DNA of 64,000 nucleotides from Cellulosilyticum sp. (GTDB lineage Bacteria > Bacillota > Clostridia > Lachnospirales > Cellulosilyticaceae), in the NCBI GenBank assembly GCA_015058045.1, contig SVDC01000002.1:62001-126000 (forward strand). The letters are read 5' to 3'. Positions within the stretch are counted from its first letter, which is position 1. Every line of letters begins with the position of its first letter. A program made the translations under genes and the position numbers. This document shows, in pieces, positions 24,866 through 33,863 of this stretch. The notes below the pieces were generated by a model. The model was not told the origin of the DNA. It ran no database searches and was given only the letters and a program-made list of their open reading frames with translations.

Positions 24866-26395
24866 TTAACTTACCTCCAATTCAAATTCGTACATGCGGT
24901 TAACAGCAGCTTCTGCTTTATACGCACAATTTAGAACTATCATTTTTTCAACTAAGAGTGAAATTCTATCTTCGTCTGCCAGTGTTTTAACAGCCTTTTT
25001 GAAGGCTTTATCCTGATATACGAGCTGACATTCCTTCTTAGCTCGTGTTATTCCTGTATATACAATGTTTCGATTTAACATCATGCCGTGGCAATTAAGC
25101 AGGCACATTATTACACAGGCATATTCTGAACCTTGCGACTTGTTTACGCTCATCGCATAGGCTAATGTCAATTGATCTAATTCATTAATTTTATACGATA
25201 CAAGTGTATTTTTTGTAGCATCTGGTCTTTTACCAAAATCTACTACAATTTTGTTATCGTCTAAGTTAATGATTTTACCAACTTCACCATTAGAGCATTC
25301 TGCTCTATTTTCTAATTGCATAACATAATCGCCTTTACAAAAATGTCTTGTCTGTCCTTCTTTAATTGACTTAATCTTTTTGACATTTTTGCCTTCCCAT
25401 AGAAGAGAGTGGATAAAGTTGTTCATCGTTTCAGATGTCACTGTATCTTTAATCCATTTTCTGTATGGAAGAAGTAAAACAATATTTTCTATTCCATATT
25501 TTTCAATAGCTTTGAAATATCGTTCTCTCAGGCCAAAGAATATTTCCTTTACGTTAGCATTGTCCTTTAGGCACTCAAATTCAAAATCGCTGCCTTTTAC
25601 AAGCTCAGCTTTTCCTTCGGCAACATTTTTAATGTTTACAAAAAGAGTTGAATTTTCGTCCTGTCTAAATGTTTTTGTGAGTCGTGTCATAGGAACAAGT
25701 CTTGATCTAATTAAATCCCTAAGAATAGCTCCTCTACCAACAGAAGGTAACTGTGCGTCATCACCAACGAATGCGATACGTTTACAGCTTTTAACAGCCT
25801 TAAAAAGCTTATCTGTTAGGTTAAGATCCATCATAGAAACCTCATCGATAACAAGCATGTCATCTTCAAAATCAATAGGTTCTGCATCCTCATCAAAAAT
25901 GTGCATCTCACTATGAAATGTCTTTGCCTTTTCTCCAGTTGATTCATTTACTCTTCGTGCAGCTTTACCCGTAGGAGCTGTAAATTTGAGTTCAATGTTT
26001 TTGTGGCATTTCCTTAAAACGTATTTTATACAATTCAAGGTGGTAGTTTTTCCAGTACCAGGGCCACCAACTAGTAAGAAGAAAGAGTTATTAACTGCCG
26101 TGTGGACAGCTTCTCTTTGGCGAATGTGAAGTGCATACCCGTGATTTTCCTCTCTAATAAATCTATCAATCCAATAATTGATTGTTTTGCTAGATATATG
26201 AGGCACTTTGACAAGCCATACGTGTTCCATAATAGCTTCAGCTACACGAGTTTCTTGTTCGTCAATATACTTAAGAGTAGATAAACCTCTTTTGCATACG
26301 ACGTTTTCGCCTGAATAAGTACCTTTTACCCATACGGTAGAGGACTTATTCAAAGCGACTTTTAGGGCAGACTCATCTAATCTTTTGTTTGCCAT
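24866..26395 (-). CDS. RecD2-like superfamily 1 DNA helicase
   Basis: A 509-aa helicase, shorter than full RecD2. Walker A GGPGTGKTTTLN lies near residue 88, motif Ia TAPTGKAARR near 117, motif II VIDEVSMMD near 160 and motif III GDDAQLPSVGRG near 190. Motif IV-like FRQDENS is near 218, and the C-terminal SH3-like/UvrD_C_2 motif LTLAYAMSVNKSQGSEY is near 405. It would unwind DNA 5'-3' using ATP. Linked with an exonuclease, annealing protein and SSB, it probably takes part in plasmid recombination or repair. Confidence 0.88.
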   Translation of the reverse strand: MANKRLDESALKVALNKSSTVWVKGTYSGENVVCKRGLSTLKYIDEQETRVAEAIMEHVWLVKVPHISSKTINYWIDRFIREENHGYALHIRQREAVHTAVNNSFFLLVGGPGTGKTTTLNCIKYVLRKCHKNIELKFTAPTGKAARRVNESTGEKAKTFHSEMHIFDEDAEPIDFEDDMLVIDEVSMMDLNLTDKLFKAVKSCKRIAFVGDDAQLPSVGRGAILRDLIRSRLVPMTRLTKTFRQDENSTLFVNIKNVAEGKAELVKGSDFEFECLKDNANVKEIFFGLRERYFKAIEKYGIENIVLLLPYRKWIKDTVTSETMNNFIHSLLWEGKNVKKIKSIKEGQTRHFCKGDYVMQLENRAECSNGEVGKIINLDDNKIVVDFGKRPDATKNTLVSYKINELDQLTLAYAMSVNKSQGSEYACVIMCLLNCHGMMLNRNIVYTGITRAKKECQLVYQDKAFKKAVKTLADEDRISLLVEKMIVLNCAYKAEAAVNRMYEFELEVS

Positions 26396-26417
26396 AAATT
26401 TAAACGTCTCCTTTGTA

Positions 26418-28160
26418 TTAATTAGCGTTTAAATCAGCAATTTCCACGTATTTAACGTTGCATGAGTTCATCTTTGTAGATGTTAGCTTCGTATCTGGTA
26501 GATAATACTTTTCTGCAATATCAGGATGATCTGCTACGAATTTCTTAGCATCTAACTTAGGTTTATGGGCCTTTAGATACAAAGCGTATTCAGCAGGGTT
26601 TCTTTTTGCTAAATCCTTAGCGAATTTAACAGCAGGCATTTTAGAATACTGCTCAAAAAGAAGCGGTTCATCCTTTTGCAATTTTTCTTCATCTAATTTG
26701 ATTGAACGTGGAAGACTCTTAAGAGTGATTTCATAAAAGCTCTTGTCATCAATTTTGACAGTAGCTCTATTAGCTTCACCTACAAGAGGGAAGATGTCTG
26801 ATGTTAATACATCAAGACGTTTACTCTCAAGTTCCTTGATTTGCTGATTTAGAAGTTCGATATTACCGTTGATTGATTGTATTTGCTGTACCTTTGGAGC
26901 TACAGTTTCATCAATCTTAACAATATCGTTAGTTAAAGAATAAGGGCCAGAGGTCTTACGATAGTATTGTAAGATATGCTCTAATGGTTCCTCATCTTCG
27001 AAATTAGGCTCTGTTTTGGTTTTTACAAGCTTCATAAATTCTTTGCCCATCTTTATAACCAAGTCCTCTACTTCAAAATTTCTTTCGATGTAGATATATA
27101 CAAGGCTATTTACATCCATGCCAGTAAGACATGCGATGTAAAAGAATGGAAGGTTTTTGCAAAGCATATACCATTGAACCTGAAGATAGTAGTGAAGTGG
27201 AACAATTCCCTGCATCCATAATGGTCTATCTGGAGATGACCACATACATGTTTTACATTCTAAGCCACCCTCGACACCATTAATTACAATGGTTCGATCT
27301 AAGTCACATAGAATGAAAGGAAGTTTTAATTCACCATTTTCATCACGCCTACCGCACTGATACATATGAGGGTCATTGAAAACTCTAATAGTATCTTCTG
27401 GGTGATCCTTTTTGTACTGATGTTCAAAATAATCAGCTACAACAGGTTCTAAAGCGTGCCCTTGAAAGAATATGTCCTCTTTTCCACCTTCTTCCATCTT
27501 TAGCTTTTCTGGAGCGACCTTAGAAAGCCAAAACTCTCTTTTGGTTTTATATGCCCCTGGCTTCTGGCCATCATAAAGCTTTAAGCTTTTTGATAGTTCG
27601 CTGCCCGCAAAAAGATTTGATACATCGGAACCACCAACAGTGTATTCGATATATCGTGGATCATTTGGATTTTGAAACTCTCCATGTGCTCGACAAATGC
27701 CTGCCCAGACATCATCTGTTAGATGAAATTTCTTACGTTGTGAGTAAGAAAAAAGAGCCTGAACTTCTGGCTCGTATCTTGCAACATCTTCGGCATCAGC
27801 ATCTTCAATTAATAGACGCTGAATAGGAGCTTCATCTTCTTTCACTAGTGATTCAAGCGAAACGCCTGATTTAGATATTGGAAATATTGTATTCTTAGGA
27901 ACGTAATTATCCTGCATAGCAATGTCTTCCAATGTCTCTATAACTTCTTGCTGATACAAGTAGCCATAGATAGGTTTAAGCCCGTTCTCTTCCTGTTCAA
28001 AGGTTGTACAAGGCTTATTATTTCCATCTCTAAAATCAAGTCGATAAAGACCTTTAGTAAGAGATGGGCTTACTTTTGCAATGTAACCATTATCAAAAGT
28101 AATCGTAGCAACGTCTCCAGTAATAGTAGGAGAGTAGCTATTTAAAAATTTCAAATCCAT
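26418..28160 (-). CDS. YqaJ-like (lambda Exo family) recombination exonuclease
   Basis: A 580-aa protein. Residues 170-370 carry the YqaJ nuclease core: YTVGGSDVSNLF, a conserved Glu/His region QGHALEPVVADYF, ILCDLDRTIV (metal-binding Asp) and the catalytic GGLECKT (E-x-K), then HYYLQVQWYML. Such 5'-3' exonucleases resect double-stranded ends for a single-strand annealing protein; the Rad52-like protein at 29.7 kb is the likely partner. The N-terminal 150 residues are extra, and a coiled-coil (VQQIQSINGNIELLNQQI) follows the nuclease. First gene after leader A2. Confidence 0.82.
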   Translation of the reverse strand: MDLKFLNSYSPTITGDVATITFDNGYIAKVSPSLTKGLYRLDFRDGNNKPCTTFEQEENGLKPIYGYLYQQEVIETLEDIAMQDNYVPKNTIFPISKSGVSLESLVKEDEAPIQRLLIEDADAEDVARYEPEVQALFSYSQRKKFHLTDDVWAGICRAHGEFQNPNDPRYIEYTVGGSDVSNLFAGSELSKSLKLYDGQKPGAYKTKREFWLSKVAPEKLKMEEGGKEDIFFQGHALEPVVADYFEHQYKKDHPEDTIRVFNDPHMYQCGRRDENGELKLPFILCDLDRTIVINGVEGGLECKTCMWSSPDRPLWMQGIVPLHYYLQVQWYMLCKNLPFFYIACLTGMDVNSLVYIYIERNFEVEDLVIKMGKEFMKLVKTKTEPNFEDEEPLEHILQYYRKTSGPYSLTNDIVKIDETVAPKVQQIQSINGNIELLNQQIKELESKRLDVLTSDIFPLVGEANRATVKIDDKSFYEITLKSLPRSIKLDEEKLQKDEPLLFEQYSKMPAVKFAKDLAKRNPAEYALYLKAHKPKLDAKKFVADHPDIAEKYYLPDTKLTSTKMNSCNVKYVEIADLNAN

Positions 28161-28198
28161 GGTGATTTAACCTCCTTTCATGGATAAGCATAAAAATA

Positions 28199-28342
28199 AG
28201 CCACGTATAAAACGTGACTTCGTAGACGCAGACAAAAAAATAACCCTGCCAAGCAGAGTAATGTTTCCTTGCCTAGTCGGGGTTTATAGTTTGTTTTATT
28301 TATTTACCTGTATATAATATCATAATATTAACATTTAAGCAA
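28199..28342 (-). promoter_or_regulatory. Leader promoter with early terminator, copy A2
   Basis: Minus strand: -35 TTGCTT, 17 bp, -10 TGATATTAT, conserved GGTAAATAAAT, then an AACCC/GGGTT stem with TTTTTTT at 28234-28280. A second hairpin AGTCACG/CGTGGCT (28199-28219) lies before the SD AAAGGAGG of the YqaJ-like gene. Confidence 0.7.
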
Positions 28343-28347
28343 TTAAA

Positions 28348-28393
28348 AAAGACTCTTAAGGTTTAATGGAATCCATTATACCTAAGAGTCTTT
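28348..28393 (-). terminator. Terminator after the primase-like gene
   Basis: Long stem AAAGACTCTTAGGT/ACCTTAAGAGTCTTT followed by TTTAATTG on the minus strand. Confidence 0.8.
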
Positions 28394-28396
28394 CTA

Positions 28397-29662
28397 TTAA
28401 CTTTCTGCAAAAGTATACTTAACAATTTTTGCTTTTTTTATTTTGTATCTTAAAACAGATCGAGTAACTAAGTCATCTGTAGGATTAACCTCGATGAATT
28501 TAGAATATTTTTGACCTATTAAAAGCTCAAAACAGTTACCATTGTCGATAACGTATTTTGCAAAATCATCAATACCCTTTAAAGAACTATTCCATAAAAG
28601 ACGAGAAGTGTTTAGCCCATGCTCTTTTATAAGCTTAGTGAGCTTTTTCTGATCGCCCTTTACATTGGAATTAGTAATATAATCCATGTCGAAAGCATTT
28701 AATATAAGCTTTACATGATTATCTTTTAATAAATCAAGTACTGGTGGCAATTCCTTTAAGTTTTTAGTTCCTGGTACTGCAATGACAGGAAGCCCTGTAA
28801 GTGCATGACAAATATCAGCCTTCATCGCTCCTTCTGTGATAATAACTACATCGCCAAGAATAGGTTTAGTCTCTTGAGTGTAGAAGTCTAAATAGAAATC
28901 ACACGCAAAATGAACAAATCCTTTGGCTCCACATCCACGTTTCTTACCCTTAGATGCAATCCAGTCGTATTTATTTTCCTTTTTACCATCTTCATCCACT
29001 TCAAGTTTTTCATCATCTTTACGAATTTGAAAGCCTTGAATATTACGATTAAAGTCACGGTATGGAACTAGAATTCCCTGCTTGCGCCAACAAAGAATAT
29101 TGTGGCCGTTTAACTTCTGTTTAGTATCTTCATTCAAGAAGAATCCAGGGATTCCAACTATAGAAATACCTTCGTCTGTGATTTTTTTAGTGATATCAAC
29201 TCTAGCCTTTTGAGATTGAATTAAAAAGCTCTTATAGCCAAGTTTTTTGACTTGTTCGAGCTGTAAACCTCTTTTCTTTAAATCAGCAATATGCTTCTTT
29301 GAAAGATTAAGGTTAGATAGAAGAGCAGAATATGCTTTATTTCTATCTTCAATACTTGCAATAGGCTCTTCAGGCTCATCATGAGGCACATATTCAAATG
29401 TGCCACCAGTGCCTTCAATTATGCGTTTAGCTGCCTCTTTTGTTGAGATACCGCAAGCTTCAGCATAATAGGAGATGTAGTTACCACCAAAATCGCATTT
29501 AAAGCATTTACCTTTAATGTCGTTAGCTTCAAAAGCTTTAGCACCACATTTAGGGCAGGGATATTTTCTTGAGGAACCCTTTTTAGTGCTTTGAATGCCT
29601 AGAAGAGATGCAACAATGGGCATTGTCGCTATTTCTTCGTATTTAGAGTAGTCTTTACCCAT
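28397..29662 (-). CDS. DnaG-type primase-like protein (zinc ribbon plus TOPRIM)
   Basis: A 421-aa protein. N-terminal zinc ribbon (residues 34-60, CPKC then CFKC) resembles the CHC2 domain of primases. A TOPRIM-type segment follows at about 275-330 (VVIITEGAMKADICHAL and VIAVPGTKNL) with an acidic LNAFDMDY segment near 340 as the likely metal site. It could make replication primers for the plasmid or act in phage-like DNA processing. It resembles DUF3854/primase-like proteins of mobile elements. Downstream of ssb and the annealing gene in the same direction. Confidence 0.75.
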   Translation of the reverse strand: MGKDYSKYEEIATMPIVASLLGIQSTKKGSSRKYPCPKCGAKAFEANDIKGKCFKCDFGGNYISYYAEACGISTKEAAKRIIEGTGGTFEYVPHDEPEEPIASIEDRNKAYSALLSNLNLSKKHIADLKKRGLQLEQVKKLGYKSFLIQSQKARVDITKKITDEGISIVGIPGFFLNEDTKQKLNGHNILCWRKQGILVPYRDFNRNIQGFQIRKDDEKLEVDEDGKKENKYDWIASKGKKRGCGAKGFVHFACDFYLDFYTQETKPILGDVVIITEGAMKADICHALTGLPVIAVPGTKNLKELPPVLDLLKDNHVKLILNAFDMDYITNSNVKGDQKKLTKLIKEHGLNTSRLLWNSSLKGIDDFAKYVIDNGNCFELLIGQKYSKFIEVNPTDDLVTRSVLRYKIKKAKIVKYTFAES

Positions 29663-29691
29663 GTTGTTACTTCATCCTTTCTTTTAAAATA

Positions 29692-29714
29692 TCAAGAGGG
29701 CAAAGCCCTCTTGA
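29692..29714 (-). terminator. Stem-loop after the annealing-protein gene
   Basis: TCAAGAGGGC/GCCCTCTTGA perfect stem followed by TATTTTAAAA; may be a partial terminator before the primase gene. Confidence 0.6.
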
Positions 29715-29715
29715 A

Positions 29716-30864
29716 TTACTGTGCCTTTGCGAGTGGAATACCTCTTGAAATAAAGTCGTTCTCAAACTCTTCATTAGAAAGAGCATAAAGACGGATAGCT
29801 TCCTTTAAACCGTCGTCCGCAGCGGGATTAGTGTAAAGGTATCTAGCTTCCTGTGGCTTTAAATCACGAACTCTTGCACCCTGCTTTTTGAACTTGCCAT
29901 AAAGTACAAATGCTGAACCAGGATCTGATTCATCATACTTTGGTGTGTTAATAACAGGTGGTGTAAGAGGAGTAACTTCCTCTTCTGGCACATTGTTTTC
30001 AGTAGGTGTCTCATGAACTTCTTCTTCAATTAAAGGGGTTGAAGCTGTATGAGTAGCTTCATCAACTGGAACCTCTTTAGAAACATTATCTGACATATTC
30101 ATAAATGCTTCAAGTGTTGGCTCTTCAATTGTTGTAGCTTCCTCTGTCTTAGCCTCTGTTGTTTCAGAAGGAGATACAAGGGTAGGAGTAGCACAGTTTG
30201 TTGCGTTAGCCTTAGTAGCTTTAGTAGTCTTGCGACCTCTCTTTGGCTTTTCTGTTGCAGCATCCTTTACCACCTTAAAATCAACGATGTCAGGATCTTT
30301 TCTAAGGTCTACAGTGAAGAACTTCTCAGAGCTCACACATTTAACAGTAAACTCAACAATCTTTCGTCTAATAGAGTCTTTATCGTCATAAGTTAATTCT
30401 GTTACTACTAAATCTTTATTAGGAATACGGAATAATTCCTGCCCAAAATCATTAGTAGTATGTGTTTCGGCCTTATGTCCAAGTAATTCAAACGGGAATT
30501 TGAACTCATATGGAATCTGCTTTAGCTCAATACCGATACCGCAAGCAAATCCTGCTCGCTTGTCTGCGTCTGTAAACTGTTTCTTGATTGCATCGTCACC
30601 TTGCTGCTCATCACCTACATTATCATAAGTCATCCATTCTTTTAATTCGTCATTATAGATTTTAATGATAGAATGAACTTCTTCAGACCCATTAGGTCTA
30701 AATACGACCTCATGAGATATCTGCCATTTACCAGGATATTTTTCCTCAAGCATTAACTGGTCAACGGTAGCTGTTTTATAAAGATTAAATGTTGCACCCT
30801 GAAGAGTTACCTCATTTACCTTTACTTCTACGTCCTCTGGGCGTAGTGGTCCAAAATTAGGCAT
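29716..30864 (-). CDS. Rad52-like single-strand annealing protein (tentative)
   Basis: A 382-aa protein. The first 180 residues are compact: WQISHEVVFRPNGSEEVHSI, then an alpha segment FTDADKRAGFACGIGIELKQIP that resembles the Rad52/Rad22-type helix (DAxKRAxxxxGIGxxLY). A basic linker (KPKRGRKTTKATKA) and a long Thr/Glu/Pro-rich tail lead to a C-terminal small domain (VLYGKFKKQGARVRDLKPQ). Partnering a YqaJ exonuclease and SSB supports an annealing role. Family assignment is inference from one motif plus context. Confidence 0.55.
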   Translation of the reverse strand: MPNFGPLRPEDVEVKVNEVTLQGATFNLYKTATVDQLMLEEKYPGKWQISHEVVFRPNGSEEVHSIIKIYNDELKEWMTYDNVGDEQQGDDAIKKQFTDADKRAGFACGIGIELKQIPYEFKFPFELLGHKAETHTTNDFGQELFRIPNKDLVVTELTYDDKDSIRRKIVEFTVKCVSSEKFFTVDLRKDPDIVDFKVVKDAATEKPKRGRKTTKATKANATNCATPTLVSPSETTEAKTEEATTIEEPTLEAFMNMSDNVSKEVPVDEATHTASTPLIEEEVHETPTENNVPEEEVTPLTPPVINTPKYDESDPGSAFVLYGKFKKQGARVRDLKPQEARYLYTNPAADDGLKEAIRLYALSNEEFENDFISRGIPLAKAQ

Positions 30865-30899
30865 ATTTTTTGCCTCCTTTCATTTTTAAAGAGAAAAAA

Positions 30900-30924
30900 G
30901 GAGCCACATATTAAATGTGACTCC
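30900..30924 (-). terminator. Terminator after ssb
   Basis: GGAGTCACAT/ATGTGGCTCC stem followed by TTTTTTCTC on the minus strand. Confidence 0.75.
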
Positions 30925-30947
30925 TAGACAAAAGTTACTGTATTAAA

Positions 30948-31385
30948 TTAGTTGAATGGAAGCTCCTCGTCGATTCCATCTGGAATGTTCATGAAGCCGT
31001 CGCCTGGATCAGAATTTGCTGACTGGAAATCGCCATTATCTGACTGCGAACCACCATTACCAGAACCCTTGCTCTCTGCAAATTCAACATTCTCAACAAC
31101 AACGTCAGTAGTATAAATCTTCTGACCATCCTTGTTAGTGTATGAGCCTGTCTGAATTCTACCTTCAGTAACGAACTTAGTACCTTTTCTTCCGTACTTC
31201 TCAATAAACTCCGCTGTCTTGCCAAATGCAACACAGTTAATAAAGTCTGCAGTCTGTTCGTCGCCTTCTCGCTTAAATCTACGGTCTACTGCAAGAGAAA
31301 ATCTTGCGACTGCACTGTTATTAGCTCCACCGTAGCGTACCTCTGGATCTCTTGTACATCTACCCATAAGAATTACTTTGTTCAT
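30948..31385 (-). CDS. ssb: Single-stranded DNA-binding protein
   Basis: A 145-aa SSB once the correct ATG at 31385 is used (MNKVILMGRCTRDPEVRYGG); AAGGAGG lies 8 nt upstream, and the longer ORF is only leader. The OB-fold occupies residues 1-105 (FINCVAFGKTAEFIEKYGRKG), followed by a Gly/Ser/Asn linker and the acidic C-terminal tip DEELPFN that recruits partners such as helicases and primase. Transcribed from leader A3. Confidence 0.95.
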   Translation of the reverse strand: MNKVILMGRCTRDPEVRYGGANNSAVARFSLAVDRRFKREGDEQTADFINCVAFGKTAEFIEKYGRKGTKFVTEGRIQTGSYTNKDGQKIYTTDVVVENVEFAESKGSGNGGSQSDNGDFQSANSDPGDGFMNIPDGIDEELPFN

Positions 31386-31419
31386 ATTGTTTACCTCCTT
31401 AATGAACGTTTGTTGACAT

Positions 31420-31527
31420 AAAAAAAGCCCCACATAAGGGTATGCTTTGCTCTCCTTATGTCGGGGTTATTAATTAGTTCTAATTTATTTACTCGATTAT
31501 AATATCATACAATCACATAAATTGCAA
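31420..31527 (-). promoter_or_regulatory. Leader promoter with early terminator, copy A3 (ssb)
   Basis: Minus strand: -35 TTGCAA, 17 bp, -10 TGATATTAT, conserved GAGTAAATAAATT, then CCCC-ACATAAGG/CCTTATGT-GGGG stem and TTTTTTT ending at 31420. The stem sequence differs from the other copies but pairs perfectly. Confidence 0.75.
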
Positions 31528-31546
31528 TTAAAGTTTGTAAAAAAAA

Positions 31547-31575
31547 TAGGAGACTCACAAAATGTGAATCCCCTA
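31547..31575 (-). terminator. Terminator after the VWA gene
   Basis: TAGGGGATTCACA/TGTGAGTCTCCTA stem followed by TTTTTTTT on the minus strand. Confidence 0.8.
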
Positions 31576-31581
31576 TAAAAG

Positions 31582-33810
31582 TTAACGTTGTTTATCGATT
31601 TCCTTTTTAAGGATTTCAACAAAGCGTTTAGGCATTTTACTTAGGTCAGTAATTTCCAAGAATTGAGGTGCAATCTTTTTAGATACGCCATATTCATACA
31701 AATCTTTGATTTCATCTGCATCATTGCCGATACCTGCTGTAATAATAGAAATTCCTTGCTTTGCACAATTTTTTTCAATTTCTACAATATCAAGCTTTGC
31801 ATTACCAGAATCTGACATCTCATAATTGCTTGGCTTATCTTTTATATAATAAAAGCCATAATTGCCATCGTTTGGAGCTCCATCCGAAATGATAATTAAT
31901 ATCTTTTCAGCAGCTTGTTCCTTTGATAATTTCTCTGCGCAGTAACGTAGAGCATAACCATCACGATTACAACCACCTACATAATTTTCTATGTTAGCAA
32001 TGCGATACAAGTCTTTTCCATCGATAGAATCAAATTCTGCAAATGAACTAAGTCGTACTGTACCTGACTTTTGATGTCCATAACAGCTAAATCTGATATC
32101 TAACTCTTTACAAAACTTATAAATAAGCATTGCGCTTTTTCTAGCAGCCTCAATTGATGGGCCATTCATAGAACCAGACATATCTATCAAAAGACAAATA
32201 CTCATATCTGGAATGTTCTCTGGTGCTTTTTTAGAAGAAAATCTCTTTAAATCAGTTCTATATGCCTGTTTTAAACGACGGCCAGAATAAAGACCATTAA
32301 GATTATCTCCAATTTGCAGATCGTGAATCTGCTTTACCCATTCTTTGATTAATCGCTTTAGGATTGTATCACATTCCTTATTGATTTCATCAAAATCTCT
32401 ACATTTACTAGTATCTGTAATTCGAGTTATGGTTGAACGGACACCTCTATGAAAATCGCTAAAGTCCATATCATTTTTAAGTGTATTACACTGCTTTTGA
32501 AGTTCTTCTTCCTGCTTTTGCTCAACTTTTTCCTGTGCGACGTTATTTTCTACATCTGAAAGCTCATTAGAGCAATCTCCGTGGTTAATAACATCATTTG
32601 AAGGAGCTTGTTGTTGCATAGAGTTAGATGAACTAGAACCACTTGAGTCTGAATTATCATCAAGAGGAGAGTAGTTGGCGTTAGAAGAATCACCTTCTTC
32701 CCCAGATAAATCATCACAAAGGTTTAGGTTATTATTTGAAGCATCTGAATTTCCAGACTCTCCATCAGAACCATCAGCAGACTCATCTGATGCACTATCA
32801 TTAGCTTCATCTGAGCCCTTCCCATTATTCGAGTCGGTATCATCTGCATCGCCCTGGTTTGATGACGAATTTTGTTCTTCATCGCCAGAATCATTTCCAT
32901 TTGCAGGGTCATTTGAATCAGAACTATCGGAACTAGAACTATTATCATTACTTGATGAATCATCGTTGTTAGATGAATCGTTCTTGTTCTGATTTTTCTT
33001 TTCTTCCTCTTTCTCCTGCAAGAAGTTGATTAATTCAGATACTATAGTTACACAGTAGTAACATCTTTTCTTTGAACTTTGCTCTATAAGAGAAGCATTT
33101 ATTGTAGGCTTCAGATACTCTAAAGCTTCTGTTGCTTCAATATTATCGAAGTTATCTGGTTCAAATCCATTTACTGCATAAGCTAATAAAAGATTTAAAA
33201 AGTCAATGACTGTATCACCAGACGAACCATTCGACTCCATGGTTTCTCTTTCCATTGCCGAAGCAAGTTGTCTCATAGCGGTGAGGTATTTTCTGTAACC
33301 CATATAGGTACTATTGAATGTACGCTCTATAGCTCCATCTTCAATGATGTTAGAGACTCTAAGAAAAAGACCTTTTACTTGTCCTCTTTGTTCTGGGAAC
33401 TTTTGCAAGTAAGCATTAAGTGCTCTTGCCTCATAGGACTGAATAGTGCCCACCTTTATTTGATTAACAATTCTGTTTGTTTCCTTAAAGTCAGTCCATA
33501 ATCTATGGCTGACTTCGTGACAAAGACAACCGATTAGAGCAGGAAAGCGGTGCTTTCTATCTAATCCCTGCAAGTAAACGTTATTTGCATTAAGTGTAAA
33601 CTCACAATTTTCATCAACACAGGCAACAATGCCTTCTTCGTCGCCCCAGAAAACGTTAATCTTGAATTTAGGCATATTATATATTTTACCAACGCCCCTA
33701 AGTAAGCTTTCGGCAAAATCTTTAAAAGCAGACGAAAGAAACACTTCCTTATCGGTTAGCTTGTCTCTTTCCGCTGATATAGCTCTTTTTAAGCTATTCT
33801 TGAAGTTCAT
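31582..33810 (-). CDS. VWA-domain protein with HExxH metal site (CobT/CoxE-like)
   Basis: A 742-aa protein. Residues 1-250 form a helical domain containing CHEVSHRLW (HExxH-type metal motif near residue 98). Residues 270-430 are a low-complexity Ser/Asp/Asn linker. The C-terminal 220 residues are a von Willebrand A domain with an intact MIDAS (LLIDMSGSMNGPS, then IISDGAPNDG). This architecture resembles CobT-like and predicted metallopeptidase-VWA proteins that pair with MoxR AAA+ ATPases; the adjacent gene is such an ATPase. The pair may remodel a protein complex. Substrate unknown. Confidence 0.8.
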   Translation of the reverse strand: MNFKNSLKRAISAERDKLTDKEVFLSSAFKDFAESLLRGVGKIYNMPKFKINVFWGDEEGIVACVDENCEFTLNANNVYLQGLDRKHRFPALIGCLCHEVSHRLWTDFKETNRIVNQIKVGTIQSYEARALNAYLQKFPEQRGQVKGLFLRVSNIIEDGAIERTFNSTYMGYRKYLTAMRQLASAMERETMESNGSSGDTVIDFLNLLLAYAVNGFEPDNFDNIEATEALEYLKPTINASLIEQSSKKRCYYCVTIVSELINFLQEKEEEKKNQNKNDSSNNDDSSSNDNSSSSDSSDSNDPANGNDSGDEEQNSSSNQGDADDTDSNNGKGSDEANDSASDESADGSDGESGNSDASNNNLNLCDDLSGEEGDSSNANYSPLDDNSDSSGSSSSNSMQQQAPSNDVINHGDCSNELSDVENNVAQEKVEQKQEEELQKQCNTLKNDMDFSDFHRGVRSTITRITDTSKCRDFDEINKECDTILKRLIKEWVKQIHDLQIGDNLNGLYSGRRLKQAYRTDLKRFSSKKAPENIPDMSICLLIDMSGSMNGPSIEAARKSAMLIYKFCKELDIRFSCYGHQKSGTVRLSSFAEFDSIDGKDLYRIANIENYVGGCNRDGYALRYCAEKLSKEQAAEKILIIISDGAPNDGNYGFYYIKDKPSNYEMSDSGNAKLDIVEIEKNCAKQGISIITAGIGNDADEIKDLYEYGVSKKIAPQFLEITDLSKMPKRFVEILKKEIDKQR

Positions 33811-33833
33811 CTTTAATTCCTCCTTAAAAAATC

Positions 33834-33857
33834 AGCAAGGAAGATAAACCTCCTTGC
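33834..33857 (-). terminator. Stem-loop between AAA+ and VWA genes
   Basis: GCAAGGAGG/CCTTGC-type hairpin with TTTTTT on the minus strand, just before the VWA gene SD; likely partial terminator. Confidence 0.55.
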
Positions 33858-33863
33858 CAAATA

